From an uncultured Eubacteriales bacterium (GTDB taxonomy: Bacteria > Bacillota > Clostridia > Oscillospirales > CAG-272), in contig CAKSAC010000002.1 in the NCBI GenBank assembly GCA_934434925.1, positions 1 through 64,000 of the forward strand: a stretch of 64,000 bases of DNA, written 5' to 3'. Below the pieces are notes generated by a model that was not told the DNA's origin, searched no databases, and worked only from the letters and a program-made list of their open reading frames with translations. The translations under genes were made by a program, and so were the position numbers. Positions 7,435 through 15,281 of this stretch are shown here, in pieces (the stretch's first letter is position 1; each line of letters begins with the position of its first letter).

Positions 7435-8124
7435 TTATTTACAAACTTTGTCGATTCCGGCGACATATGCCGTGTTTTCCGAGACGGTGAAATGGATGTC
7501 ATAATCCGAAAAACGCATGCTGTAAACCCGCGTCTCGTCATTCTGGTATGAAGGACGCGGATCCTCCGCAAGACAACCGAGCGCCGCCTCCCGTAATTCT
7601 GCCGGCAGAACGATCAGTTTTTCTTCGGAACAAACGACTCTGAGCCGATGTCCGTCCTCCTGCCCGGCATACCCGGCGCTTGCGTGTGGGTGCGCGTCCG
7701 AGGAAGGCAGGTAAGGTTTGATGTCGAGTATCGGCGTTCCGTCCACGAGGTCTGCTCCGCCGACCAACAGGCAATCGCCCTCCGTCTCATGGTGTTCGAT
7801 CCCGAGAAACGCAACCGAAGAAAGCCCGATGGGATTCGGGCGGAAAGGCGAACGGCTGGCAAACACGCCGACCCGGCGGTTCCCGCCGAGACGGGGCGGA
7901 CGCACGGTAGGCGACCAGCCCTCGCGGTGGGCAAGCGAAAAATCAAAAAGAAGCCAGAGATGCGAAAAACCCTCGATCCCGCGCAGGGAATCGGGGTCGC
8001 GGTATGCGGGCAAAAAAATGATTTTCGCGCGCAAAGACGGCACCCGGCCGCTTTGGCGGGGAACGCCGAATTTGTCCGAAAAATCCGTGCGGATATGTGC
8101 GATCGGGCGGACGGTGAATTCCAT
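7435..8124 (-). CDS. trmO: tRNA (t6A37) N6-methyltransferase TrmO (TsaA-like)
   Basis: 229 residues. The family transfers a methyl group from S-adenosylmethionine to t6A at position 37 of certain tRNAs. The diagnostic stretch SRSPFRPNPIGLS lies in the middle (about residues 90-102), and the protein starts with the family's PIAHIRTDF pattern. A C-terminal domain of about 60 residues follows, as in the longer bacterial forms. The start follows GGAGG with six spacer bases. It stands downstream of mntP on the same strand with 104 bases between, possibly cotranscribed. The t6A-making genes tsaE and tsaB occur elsewhere in the window (31-32 kb). Confidence 0.9.
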   Translation of the reverse strand: MEFTVRPIAHIRTDFSDKFGVPRQSGRVPSLRAKIIFLPAYRDPDSLRGIEGFSHLWLLFDFSLAHREGWSPTVRPPRLGGNRRVGVFASRSPFRPNPIGLSSVAFLGIEHHETEGDCLLVGGADLVDGTPILDIKPYLPSSDAHPHASAGYAGQEDGHRLRVVCSEEKLIVLPAELREAALGCLAEDPRPSYQNDETRVYSMRFSDYDIHFTVSENTAYVAGIDKVCK

Positions 8125-8228
8125 GGTTTTCCTCCGGGTATTTTTTCAGTTTCCCGCAATGCGGAGAGGTGCGATTTGAATGGAGCGGCGCGGGCGCGGA
8201 ATGCGACCGACGAACGTATGGCGCGGGG

Positions 8229-8828
8229 TCACAGAATACCGGTCAGAAAGATTTCCGCGCCGATAAGAATGAGAATAACCCCGCCCGCGATTCCGGCACG
8301 GTGCGAAAAAATCGTTCCGAACCGGCGGCCGGACAGCATGCCGAGCCAACAGATCGCGAAGGTCACAACCGCGATGATAAGCGAAGAAATCAGCGCCCCG
8401 CCGGGCGGATAAGAGGCGAAAGTAAACCCGACAGATAAAGCATCGACCGACGTGGCGATCCCCTGCACGACAAGCCCCAAAAAACCGAGCGTCGCGTAAG
8501 GGCCTTCCCGCGCATTTTCTTTTTCCCGGCAGGCGCGCACGCCTTCCGCAATCATTTTTCCGCCGACAAAGCACAGAAGGGCCAGCGCAATCCAGGGGAA
8601 AAAGCGCGCAAGCGAAGAAAAGACCGTCAGCAACGTATGGGCAGATACCCAGCCGAGCATCGGCATCAGCGCTTGGAAACCCGCAAAAACGCCTGCAATG
8701 AGACAGCGCCGGCGGCGAGACATTCCGGGGTCGGCGAGTCCGTCCGCCACCGAAACCGTAAAAGCGTCCATGGCCAACCCAAGGCCGAGAACCGCACTGT
8801 TCAGTAAAAACAAAAAATCAATCGTCAC
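8229..8828 (-). CDS. mntP: manganese efflux pump MntP
   Basis: 199 residues with six membrane segments, two of them carrying the conserved Asp of the family (AMDAFTVS in segment 1 and TSVDALSVG in segment 4). The family exports Mn2+ under excess. The start is a GTG at 8828 preceded by AAAGGAG with five spacer bases; in-frame upstream sequence reads through the riboswitch and is not coding. Regulation is visible: a yybP-ykoY manganese riboswitch with an intrinsic terminator lies in its leader, and a near-consensus promoter starts that leader. This agreement makes the call firm. Confidence 0.95.
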   Translation of the reverse strand: MTIDFLFLLNSAVLGLGLAMDAFTVSVADGLADPGMSRRRRCLIAGVFAGFQALMPMLGWVSAHTLLTVFSSLARFFPWIALALLCFVGGKMIAEGVRACREKENAREGPYATLGFLGLVVQGIATSVDALSVGFTFASYPPGGALISSLIIAVVTFAICWLGMLSGRRFGTIFSHRAGIAGGVILILIGAEIFLTGIL

Positions 8829-8892
8829 TTTTTCTCCTTTCGCCCCCCTGGCAGGTAGCCGGGGCAAGCGGAGCCGATCCGGTTGCGGTAGC

Positions 8893-9008
8893 AAAAAAGA
8901 CTCACGGTACAAAGAAAACCTCTGTACATGAGTCTTGCAAATTAAAGCAAACCAGGCCGGTGGCCAGCATGTTGATTTGCTGCGATATACGCTTGCTACT
9001 CCCCCACG
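8893..9008 (-). ncRNA. yybP-ykoY manganese riboswitch with terminator platform
   Basis: Read on the minus strand, the leader shows the conserved GGGGAGTAG (9004-8996), then ATCAACATGCTGG (8976-8964) and GCAAGACT (8938-8931), in family order. The 3' part forms a strong stem between 8936-8924 and 8911-8899 that is followed by TTTTTT (8898-8893), an intrinsic terminator. The 5' arm of the terminator includes AGACTC from the aptamer's 3' end, so Mn2+-bound aptamer and terminator are mutually exclusive: a transcriptional ON switch for mntP. Confidence 0.92.
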
Positions 9009-9018
9009 GAACAGGTAT

Positions 9019-9047
9019 ATCATAACACATCGGTCAGGGCTTGTCAA
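9019..9047 (-). promoter_or_regulatory. sigma-A promoter of the mntP riboswitch transcript
   Basis: Minus strand TTGACA (9047-9042), 17 bases, TATGAT (9024-9019), with TG one base before the -10. Transcription would start near 9012, just ahead of the aptamer. Confidence 0.88.
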
Positions 9048-9356
9048 GAAAAAAAACTCCCGGGCATTGCCTCAAATATTCCGAACTTCTTCTGCTCCGC
9101 GTTTGTTGCTTTTTTGGTCTCACATCACGGACAAAATACCAAAACCCCCGGGCATTGACTTGCTTTCCTCTCGCTTTTTTGTCTTGTCGGTTTCCCACCG
9201 TTGAACGAGCAGGAAAGTCGCCGGACAGGAAGCCCACGTTGAAGCAAAATCGACAGCGCCGGGGGGAGTCAGCTATATCGGCCAAAACCGGCCGCGCCGG
9301 GTTGCGGGGGCGATGGCGGAACCGGACAGGCTCCGCGCCGAAGTGAGACAGGCCGC
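9048..9356. other. intergenic stretch without a recognisable gene
   Basis: It separates mntP's promoter from the nitroreductase stop codon. It contains two copies of CCCGGGCATTG about 89 bases apart (near 9059 and 9148), each followed further on by a GCTTTTTTG stretch, as if a segment of ~90 bases had been duplicated and had decayed. No ribosome site with a plausible reading frame, and no clear terminator for the nitroreductase gene, was seen. Confidence 0.5.
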
Positions 9357-9881
9357 TCAGCCGATATACGTGATGTAATCGTCTTTGCGCGGTTTCGGTT
9401 CGGGGAGCGGTCCGGCGGCATAGCCGAGCAGACAATGCCCTACTCCGACATAGCGCTCGTCAATTCCCCATTTGCGCAAAAGCGCCTTTCCTTCCGGGGA
9501 ATCAAAGACCTCGCGGGCACGATAGATGTAGCAGGAACCGACCCCGAGCGCATGGGCGGCATTCATCAGATTTCCCATGACAAGGTCTCCGTCGCTGTGC
9601 CATGTTCCGATCTCGGGATCGGCCAATACAACGGCCACGCAGGGCGCGCCGTAAAAGGTATGCCGGGCAGAATCGCCGAGGGGCGCGGCGTTGAGGCGTT
9701 CCAATTCCGCAATCGTCGCCGGATCGCGTACAAGCACGATACGGGCCGACTGTCTTCCCATGCCGGAGGCTGCGTAGGTTCCTGCGCGAAGGATTTTTTC
9801 AAGTTTTTCCTCCTCTATGGGCCTTGGGAGGTAGGAGCGGATGCTCCTTCTTTCGCAAAGATCGCGAATCGTACTTTCCAT
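9357..9881 (-). CDS. nitroreductase-family flavoprotein
   Basis: 174 residues, at the short end for NfsA/FRP-type oxidoreductases that use FMN and NAD(P)H. The N-terminal RRSIRSYLPRPI (about 12-23) is the family's FMN phosphate-binding start, followed by an AASGMGRQ stretch and a C-terminal GVGHCLLGYA segment. Natural substrate unknown; nitro or quinone reduction is only a family expectation. The start follows AAAAGGAG. It begins 15 bases after the dinB stop on the same strand, so the two are probably cotranscribed. Confidence 0.85.
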   Translation of the reverse strand: MESTIRDLCERRSIRSYLPRPIEEEKLEKILRAGTYAASGMGRQSARIVLVRDPATIAELERLNAAPLGDSARHTFYGAPCVAVVLADPEIGTWHSDGDLVMGNLMNAAHALGVGSCYIYRAREVFDSPEGKALLRKWGIDERYVGVGHCLLGYAAGPLPEPKPRKDDYITYIG

Positions 9882-9896
9882 GTTCTTTCTCCTTTT

Positions 9897-11186
9897 TTAT
9901 TCTGTTTCTTTTTCCGTATGCTTTTTGGTCCGGTGTTCCGGCTCTTCTTTGCGCTTGTTTTCGGTCTCCTGCTCCGGGTTTCCGGGACGGATGCCGAGGT
10001 CGTTCCCGATGACGGCTCCGCTATAAATCGCCGCCTTGCCGAATCGATGACGAATCTTATCGACCGCGGTTTCAAGTTTTTCGTTTTTCTCGCGCACCCG
10101 GTCGCGCTCCCCGTCAAAAAAACTGATCTGTTCGCCGCCGTCGCCCCGGCACAGTTCGGAAACCGAAACGGTCAGCATCCGGATGGCTTTTCCCTCACGC
10201 CATTCCGCGTCCACAAGCGAAAGCGCCGCCGCGGCAATCTCCCGGGAAAGCCCGGTCGGGGGAGATATATGCTTTTGCCTTGTGACGGTACGCAGAAAGG
10301 GGTCCTTGATCGTGACGGCGATTACCCGTGCCTCGACCCCTGACCCGCGCAAGCGTTCTCCGATTTCCTCGGAAAGCACGCCAAGACCAAGCCGGACTTC
10401 TTCCCGGGTGCGGATATCCCGGCGAAAAGTCATTCCGTTACTGATGCTTTTGGCTTTCTCTCGCTCTGCAGGCGGAATGACCGGGCTGTCGTCCAGACCG
10501 TTTGCCGCCCGATAAAGTTGTTCCCCGGCTTTCCCGAAACGCGAAACCAGGAACGCCGGACTGCTCTCTGCAAGCTGACCGATGGTGGTAATGCCGGAAC
10601 GGCGTAAAATCTCCGCCGTCCGCGTACCGACAAAAAGCATATCTTCTACCGGAAGCGGGTAGAGAATCTCCCGGTAATTCTCCCGGGTAATCACCGTCAC
10701 GGCATCGGGTTTTTTATAATCACTGCCGAGCTTGGCGAAGGTTTTATTGAAGGAAACGCCGATCGAAACGGTGATTCCGATCTCCTGCCGGACGGCGGTG
10801 CGTATCTGTTCGGCAATTTCTTCACCGCCTCCGAAAAGTTTCCGGCTCCCGGTCACATCAAGCCAGGATTCATCGATACTGAACGGCTCGTACAGATCGG
10901 TGAACCGTTCGTAAATCCGGTTGATCTTTCGCGAAACACGGACGTATTCGGCATAATGCGGAGGCACGGTGACAAGACCGGGGCATTTCCGACGGGCACT
11001 GTTGACCGTTTCTGCCGTTTTGATGTCATACCGCTTGGCAAGCTCATTTTTTGCCAGAACGATACCATGCCGGTCCTCTTCACTCCCGCAAACCGCCATC
11101 GGAACCGACCAAAGAGCGGGATTGAGAACGCACTCGACCGACGCAAAAAAACTGTTGCAGTCACAATGCAAAATGGTCCTGTCCAT
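9897..11186 (-). CDS. dinB: Y-family DNA polymerase (DinB/Pol IV type)
   Basis: 429 residues. Error-prone translesion polymerase. The catalytic acids are visible: Asp9 in LHCDCNSFFASVE and Asp104-Glu105 in SIDESWLDV. Palm, fingers and little-finger regions follow in order, and a clamp-binding-like QISFFDG sits in the last quarter. The final ~40 residues are highly charged (Lys/Glu). The start at 11186 is supported by a GGGGGAGAGAAG site. No LexA-type box was recognised. It is followed by the nitroreductase gene. The dinB name is by family resemblance; it could equally be a UvrX-like paralogue. Confidence 0.88.
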   Translation of the reverse strand: MDRTILHCDCNSFFASVECVLNPALWSVPMAVCGSEEDRHGIVLAKNELAKRYDIKTAETVNSARRKCPGLVTVPPHYAEYVRVSRKINRIYERFTDLYEPFSIDESWLDVTGSRKLFGGGEEIAEQIRTAVRQEIGITVSIGVSFNKTFAKLGSDYKKPDAVTVITRENYREILYPLPVEDMLFVGTRTAEILRRSGITTIGQLAESSPAFLVSRFGKAGEQLYRAANGLDDSPVIPPAEREKAKSISNGMTFRRDIRTREEVRLGLGVLSEEIGERLRGSGVEARVIAVTIKDPFLRTVTRQKHISPPTGLSREIAAAALSLVDAEWREGKAIRMLTVSVSELCRGDGGEQISFFDGERDRVREKNEKLETAVDKIRHRFGKAAIYSGAVIGNDLGIRPGNPEQETENKRKEEPEHRTKKHTEKETE

Positions 11187-11314
11187 CTTCTCTCCCCCCT
11201 TTTAGCCGGCGCTCCCCCGACGGGCATCGCGGTCACACGGCATTGCTTGCCGGCATTCGCAAAACGGCATAATTCGTGCGGGCGCAAGAACCACGGTCGC
11301 TCCGGCGTTTCGGA

Positions 11315-12766
11315 TTACTCCTCGGAACGCTGCAGGGTGAAACTGAATGCGCAGAACTCGCCCGCCCGGCTGTCCACCGTCAGCTCTTCGGCATGCGCGT
11401 CCATGATTGTTTTGGCAATACAGAGTCCGAGCCCTGCACCGCTTTTATCGTATCCGCGACTCTTATCAGCCTTATAAAACCTGTCAAAGACATAGGGTAT
11501 GTCCTCGGCCGGAATGCCGTCTCCTTCGTTGTAGACCGTCACAAGCACTTTCTTCTTCCGGTATTCTATCCGGATGGAAAGGCGGCCGCCGGAACGCGCA
11601 AATTTGATGGCGTTATCGCACAGATTGTAAAGCACCTGATGAACGGCATCCTGATCCGCGCGCACCAGAATATTGTCCGCCTCGGCGAAAAAATCGACCT
11701 GCAAACCTTTTTCATCGATCCGCTGTTCGCAGGAGATCAGGATCAGTCTGGCCATTTCGCAAATATCAAAATGTGTAAAGTTTAGTTTACGGGAACCGGA
11801 TTGCAGGCGGGAAAGGTCGAGCAATTCCGTCACAAGGCGCGACAGTCGGCGTACTTCCTCGGTCACAACGCGGAGATAGTAATCCTGTTTTTCCGGCGGG
11901 ATGGCTCCGCTTGTAATCCCTTCGACAAAGCCGAGAATGGTCGTCATCGGCGTACGCAGATCGTGCGAAACATTGGCGACAAAGGAGTTGCGCATATTTT
12001 CAAGTTGTTCCAGCGAATCCGCCATCTGGTTGAAAGCGGTACCGAGGGCGGCGATTTCGTCGTTCCCCGTGACGGCCACGCGGCACTTGAAATTGCCTTT
12101 GGCAAATTGGAGGCTGACGTTTCTCATTTCTTTCAACGGACCGGAAAGTCTTTCGCAGAAAATATAGAGGATGAGCAACGCACCCAGCACAATCCACAAA
12201 CTGGCCAAAAGAACCGTGCGGGTCAGGAGCCGGGCAAAAGGCGGCCATTCCCCCGCGGCCGAAAAGCAGATTGCGATTCCGCCGTTCACCCCGGACGGCA
12301 GCAGGATGCGTTGCGCGGCATAGGTATAGATTTTCCCCGGGAACAGCTCTGCCTGTCCGCTCGACTGGCCCTTTTCTGTAACCTCATCCGTAATGGCGGC
12401 CGGAATTTTTTCGACCGGCGAAAGGAGCGACGTGTCGCTCCTGTTCCCCATGAAAAGAATCTTTCCTTCCGCGTCGGTAACAATCAGGTACATATCGTCC
12501 ATATTGGAAAGGAGCGCGCGATAAACTTCGGTCTGATCGCCGCCTCCCGGTGCAAAAAGCGCATCGACCGAGGAAAGCCTGTCGGCGCGCAGCGTTCCTT
12601 CCGTCATGACCTTTGCCTCGGATGCCGTGTAGAGCAATTCCTCTTCCTTCCGCTCCATCTCGTAATTCCCCGCAAAACTGGAAAGAATGAGCGCGAGCAC
12701 GAGAAAACTGAGCGTCAGAACCGCAAACACCGTCACCAGCAATTTGGAAAATATGCTTTTGAACAT
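11315..12766 (-). CDS. sensor histidine kinase, orphan
   Basis: 483 residues. Order: membrane segment 1 (about 9-31), an external sensor region (32-180) of a size that fits a PAS-like fold, membrane segment 2 (183-205), HAMP linker (206-258), HisKA with phospho-accepting His268 in FVANVSHDLRTPM, and an HATPase domain with the N box DNAIKFA and G boxes toward the C-terminus. No response regulator is next to it: gltX is divergent upstream and dinB lies downstream. The start at 12766 is preferred over a Met seven codons earlier because GGCGGTGG precedes it. The promoter is a perfect consensus. Confidence 0.92.
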   Translation of the reverse strand: MFKSIFSKLLVTVFAVLTLSFLVLALILSSFAGNYEMERKEEELLYTASEAKVMTEGTLRADRLSSVDALFAPGGGDQTEVYRALLSNMDDMYLIVTDAEGKILFMGNRSDTSLLSPVEKIPAAITDEVTEKGQSSGQAELFPGKIYTYAAQRILLPSGVNGGIAICFSAAGEWPPFARLLTRTVLLASLWIVLGALLILYIFCERLSGPLKEMRNVSLQFAKGNFKCRVAVTGNDEIAALGTAFNQMADSLEQLENMRNSFVANVSHDLRTPMTTILGFVEGITSGAIPPEKQDYYLRVVTEEVRRLSRLVTELLDLSRLQSGSRKLNFTHFDICEMARLILISCEQRIDEKGLQVDFFAEADNILVRADQDAVHQVLYNLCDNAIKFARSGGRLSIRIEYRKKKVLVTVYNEGDGIPAEDIPYVFDRFYKADKSRGYDKSGAGLGLCIAKTIMDAHAEELTVDSRAGEFCAFSFTLQRSEE

Positions 12767-12781
12767 TTTTCGGCCACCGCC

Positions 12782-12810
12782 TTGCATTTCTGTCTACTAT
12801 ATGCTATATT
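12782..12810 (+). promoter_or_regulatory. sigma-A promoter of gltX
   Basis: TTGCAT (12782-12787), 17 bases, TATATT (12805-12810), with TG one base before the -10. Its -10 box overlaps the -10 of the divergent histidine-kinase promoter. Confidence 0.65.
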
Positions 12811-12836
12811 ATACATGATTATATCTGTAATGTCAA
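12808..12836 (-). promoter_or_regulatory. perfect consensus promoter of the orphan histidine kinase
   Basis: Minus strand TTGACA (12836-12831), 17 bases, TATAAT (12813-12808). The two divergent -10 boxes share three bases, so the two polymerases exclude each other. Confidence 0.88.
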
Positions 12837-12840
12837 TTCC

Positions 12841-12860
12841 GCCCGGGATTTTTTCCGGGC
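12841..12860 (+). promoter_or_regulatory. hairpin in the gltX leader
   Basis: GCCCGG and CCGGGC form a six-bp GC stem around GATTTTTT, ending shortly before the ribosome site of gltX. It lacks a T-tract after the stem. No T-box features were found. Confidence 0.4.
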
Positions 12861-12881
12861 TTTGCGAAAGGAAACGATACC

Positions 12882-14345
12882 GTGAAAGACATGACTCCCC
12901 CCGTCACCCGTTTTGCCCCAAGCCCTACGGGGTATATGCACATCGGCAATCTGCGCACCGCACTCTATTCCTATCTGATCGCCCGGCACGGCGGCGGCCG
13001 CTTCATCCTCCGCATAGAAGATACCGACCGCGAACGCCTGATCCCCGGTGCTACCGATATTATCATCAAAACGCTGGCCGATACCGGCCTTCATTACGAT
13101 GAAGGTCCCGACATCGGGGGGGAACACGGCCCTTACGTACAGAGCGAACGGCTCGGCCTTTATAAACAATATGCCGAAGAGCTGATCCGGCGCGGCGCGG
13201 CCTACTACTGCTTCTGCACCAAGGAACGGCTCGGGCAGCTTCATGAAGAAGACGCGACCGGCGGATATGACCGGCACTGCCGCGATCTTTCCCCGGAAGA
13301 AGTGGAACGCAATCTGGCGGCGGGGGTCCCGTATGTAATCCGCCAGCGGATGCCCCTCACCGGCACGACCGGCTACCATGACGAAGTGTTTGGCGATATT
13401 TCGGTCGAAAATGCGGAGTTGCAGGATCAGATTCTGATGAAGGCAGACGGCTACCCGACCTATAACTTCTGCCATGTGGTGGACGACCATCTGATGGGGG
13501 TCACGCACGTGGTACGCGGAAGCGAATATCTTGTCTCCACGCCCAAATACGTGTTGCTCTATGATGCTTTCGGCTGGGAGCGCCCGCATTATGTGCATCT
13601 TCCTCTTATGATGGGGCGCTCGGAAGACGGCACGGTCTCCAAACTCTCCAAACGCCACGGCGCCGTCAGTTTTCAGGACCTTTTGGCGGACGGCTATCTG
13701 CCCGAAGCCATCATCAACTATATCGCCCTGCTCGGCTGGTGCCCGAAAGAAAGCGAAAGCGAATTCTTTACGCTGAAAGAACTGGAAGAACTCTTCACCA
13801 TCGAGGCCGTCAACAAATCGCCCGCCGTTTTTGACTATGAAAAACTGCTTTGGTTCAACGGTGAATATATCCGCCGTCTTTCCTTCCCCGATTTTGAAAA
13901 GAAGGTCGCTCCCTACCTGCCCGCCCTGCCGGCCGGTATCGATCGGGAGAAATTGTTGCGGCTTCTTTCCACCCGTCTTTCAAAGCTGAGCGAGGCCGGT
14001 GAAAAGATCGGATTTTTCCTTTCTCTTCCCGCATACGGGCCGGAGCTTTTCCCGAACAAGAAAAACAAGGTCACATCCGAAAATGCCGCGGCGCTTCTCG
14101 CCTTGGCCGAAAAGACCGTCCGCGCAGTAGCGGCGGATGATTTCACCAACGACACGCTTTTTGCCGCGCTTTCCGAGGCGGCGGAGGAAGCGGGGGTCAA
14201 GTCCGGCGCAATCTTCTGGTGTGCGCGGATTGCCCTCTCCGGGCAGACCGTGACCCCCGGCGGCGCTACGGAAATCATGGAAGTCCTCGGGAAAGAGGAA
14301 AGTCTTGCCCGTCTTGAAAAAGCACTCGCTCTGCTCAATACCTGA
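12882..14345 (+). CDS. gltX: glutamyl-tRNA synthetase
   Basis: 487 residues, class I aminoacyl-tRNA synthetase that charges tRNA-Glu, and in bacteria lacking GlnRS also tRNA-Gln. The HIGH-type motif is RFAPSPTGYMHIGN near the N-terminus and the KMSKS-type motif is KLSKRHG in the middle. The catalytic, stem-contact and anticodon-binding regions are all present at normal length. The start is a GTG at 12882, about nine bases after GAAAGGAAA; an ATG three codons later is too far from that site. It is divergent from the sensor kinase and ends at a terminator (14350-14376). Confidence 0.96.
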   Translation: MKDMTPPVTRFAPSPTGYMHIGNLRTALYSYLIARHGGGRFILRIEDTDRERLIPGATDIIIKTLADTGLHYDEGPDIGGEHGPYVQSERLGLYKQYAEELIRRGAAYYCFCTKERLGQLHEEDATGGYDRHCRDLSPEEVERNLAAGVPYVIRQRMPLTGTTGYHDEVFGDISVENAELQDQILMKADGYPTYNFCHVVDDHLMGVTHVVRGSEYLVSTPKYVLLYDAFGWERPHYVHLPLMMGRSEDGTVSKLSKRHGAVSFQDLLADGYLPEAIINYIALLGWCPKESESEFFTLKELEELFTIEAVNKSPAVFDYEKLLWFNGEYIRRLSFPDFEKKVAPYLPALPAGIDREKLLRLLSTRLSKLSEAGEKIGFFLSLPAYGPELFPNKKNKVTSENAAALLALAEKTVRAVAADDFTNDTLFAALSEAAEEAGVKSGAIFWCARIALSGQTVTPGGATEIMEVLGKEESLARLEKALALLNT

Positions 14346-14349
14346 TTTT

Positions 14350-14376
14350 AAGGGGACCGGGACCGTCCCCTTTTCT
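14350..14376 (+). terminator. intrinsic terminator after gltX
   Basis: AAGGGGAC (14350-14357) pairs with GTCCCCTT (14365-14372) around a seven-base loop, followed by an interrupted T-tract. Confidence 0.8.
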
Positions 14377-14426
14377 TCCGTACGGAAAACAAAGCGCCTT
14401 CCGATTACAAAAAAGGAGACAGCCCT

Positions 14427-15281
14427 ATGCAGGATGTTGCCGAAAGAATCCGGGCTTATCTGCCCTCCATGTCCAAAAGCCAGCGCCGTATCGCGGAGCT
14501 GATTGAAAGCAACTGCGAAAAAACCGCGCATCTGACCGCCGCCCGCCTCGGGGAAATGGCCGGGGTATCCGAGCCGACCGTTGTGCGTTTCGCCGCCGAA
14601 CTCGGCTATTCCGGATATCCGCAGTTTCAGCGGGCCATGCAGGAAATGCTCCGCACCCGGCTGACCCCGAACCAGCGGATTGAAGCCACCAATCTGCGCG
14701 TCGGAGAGGGCGACCTCGTCCGAGAGGTCATGACGCAGGATATCCAGCGCATCAAAGATACTATGGAGCGGCTCGACCGCAATGCGTTTTCCGCCGCCGC
14801 GGACGCTATCCTCTCCGCAAAAAATATTTATATTATCGGGGCGCGTTCCGCTTCTACGCTGGCATCTTTTTTACAGTTGAACCTCTCGCTGATTTTTGAC
14901 GGCGTACGCCTTCTGCAACCGACCAGTATCAGCGAAGTCTTTGAGCAGATTCTGCAAATCGGCCCGCAGGATGTCCTGGTAGCCATCAGTTTCCCCCGGT
15001 ATTCCACCAAACTTTCCCGCGCTGTCGAATACGCGCGGGCGCAAGGGGCGTTTGTCCTTTCCCTCACCGACTCGCCCTCTTCCCCGATTGCCAAGGACGC
15101 ATCCTGCATCCTGACGGCCGAGAGCGATATGGCCTCTTTTGCCGACTCGCTGGTGGCCCCGCTTTCCATCCTCAATGCCATGATTGCGGAGATTTCCCGC
15201 CGCGCCGCCCCGATGATCCGGGAACGCTTTGACAAATTGGAGACGCTTTGGGATGAATATAACGTCTATGCAAAATCCTGA
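14427..15281 (+). CDS. RpiR/MurR-family transcriptional regulator with SIS domain
   Basis: 284 residues. The N-terminal helix-turn-helix (about 1-77) includes the AGVSEPTVVRFA recognition region, and a SIS sugar-phosphate isomerase fold (about 120-255) includes YIIGARSAS. Such proteins sense phosphosugars and control sugar or cell-wall recycling genes. No sugar-uptake genes are adjacent; the gene overlaps the start of a flavoprotein by up to 29 bases, so the pair is translated together. The start follows AAGGAGA with nine spacer bases. Ligand and targets cannot be read here. Confidence 0.9.
   Translation: MQDVAERIRAYLPSMSKSQRRIAELIESNCEKTAHLTAARLGEMAGVSEPTVVRFAAELGYSGYPQFQRAMQEMLRTRLTPNQRIEATNLRVGEGDLVREVMTQDIQRIKDTMERLDRNAFSAAADAILSAKNIYIIGARSASTLASFLQLNLSLIFDGVRLLQPTSISEVFEQILQIGPQDVLVAISFPRYSTKLSRAVEYARAQGAFVLSLTDSPSSPIAKDASCILTAESDMASFADSLVAPLSILNAMIAEISRRAAPMIRERFDKLETLWDEYNVYAKS

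Noticed and set aside
12811..12881. T-box leader upstream of gltX (and upstream of asnS)
   Set aside because: The leaders are short and lack a specifier-loop stem, the conserved T-box sequence and a terminator/antiterminator pair.
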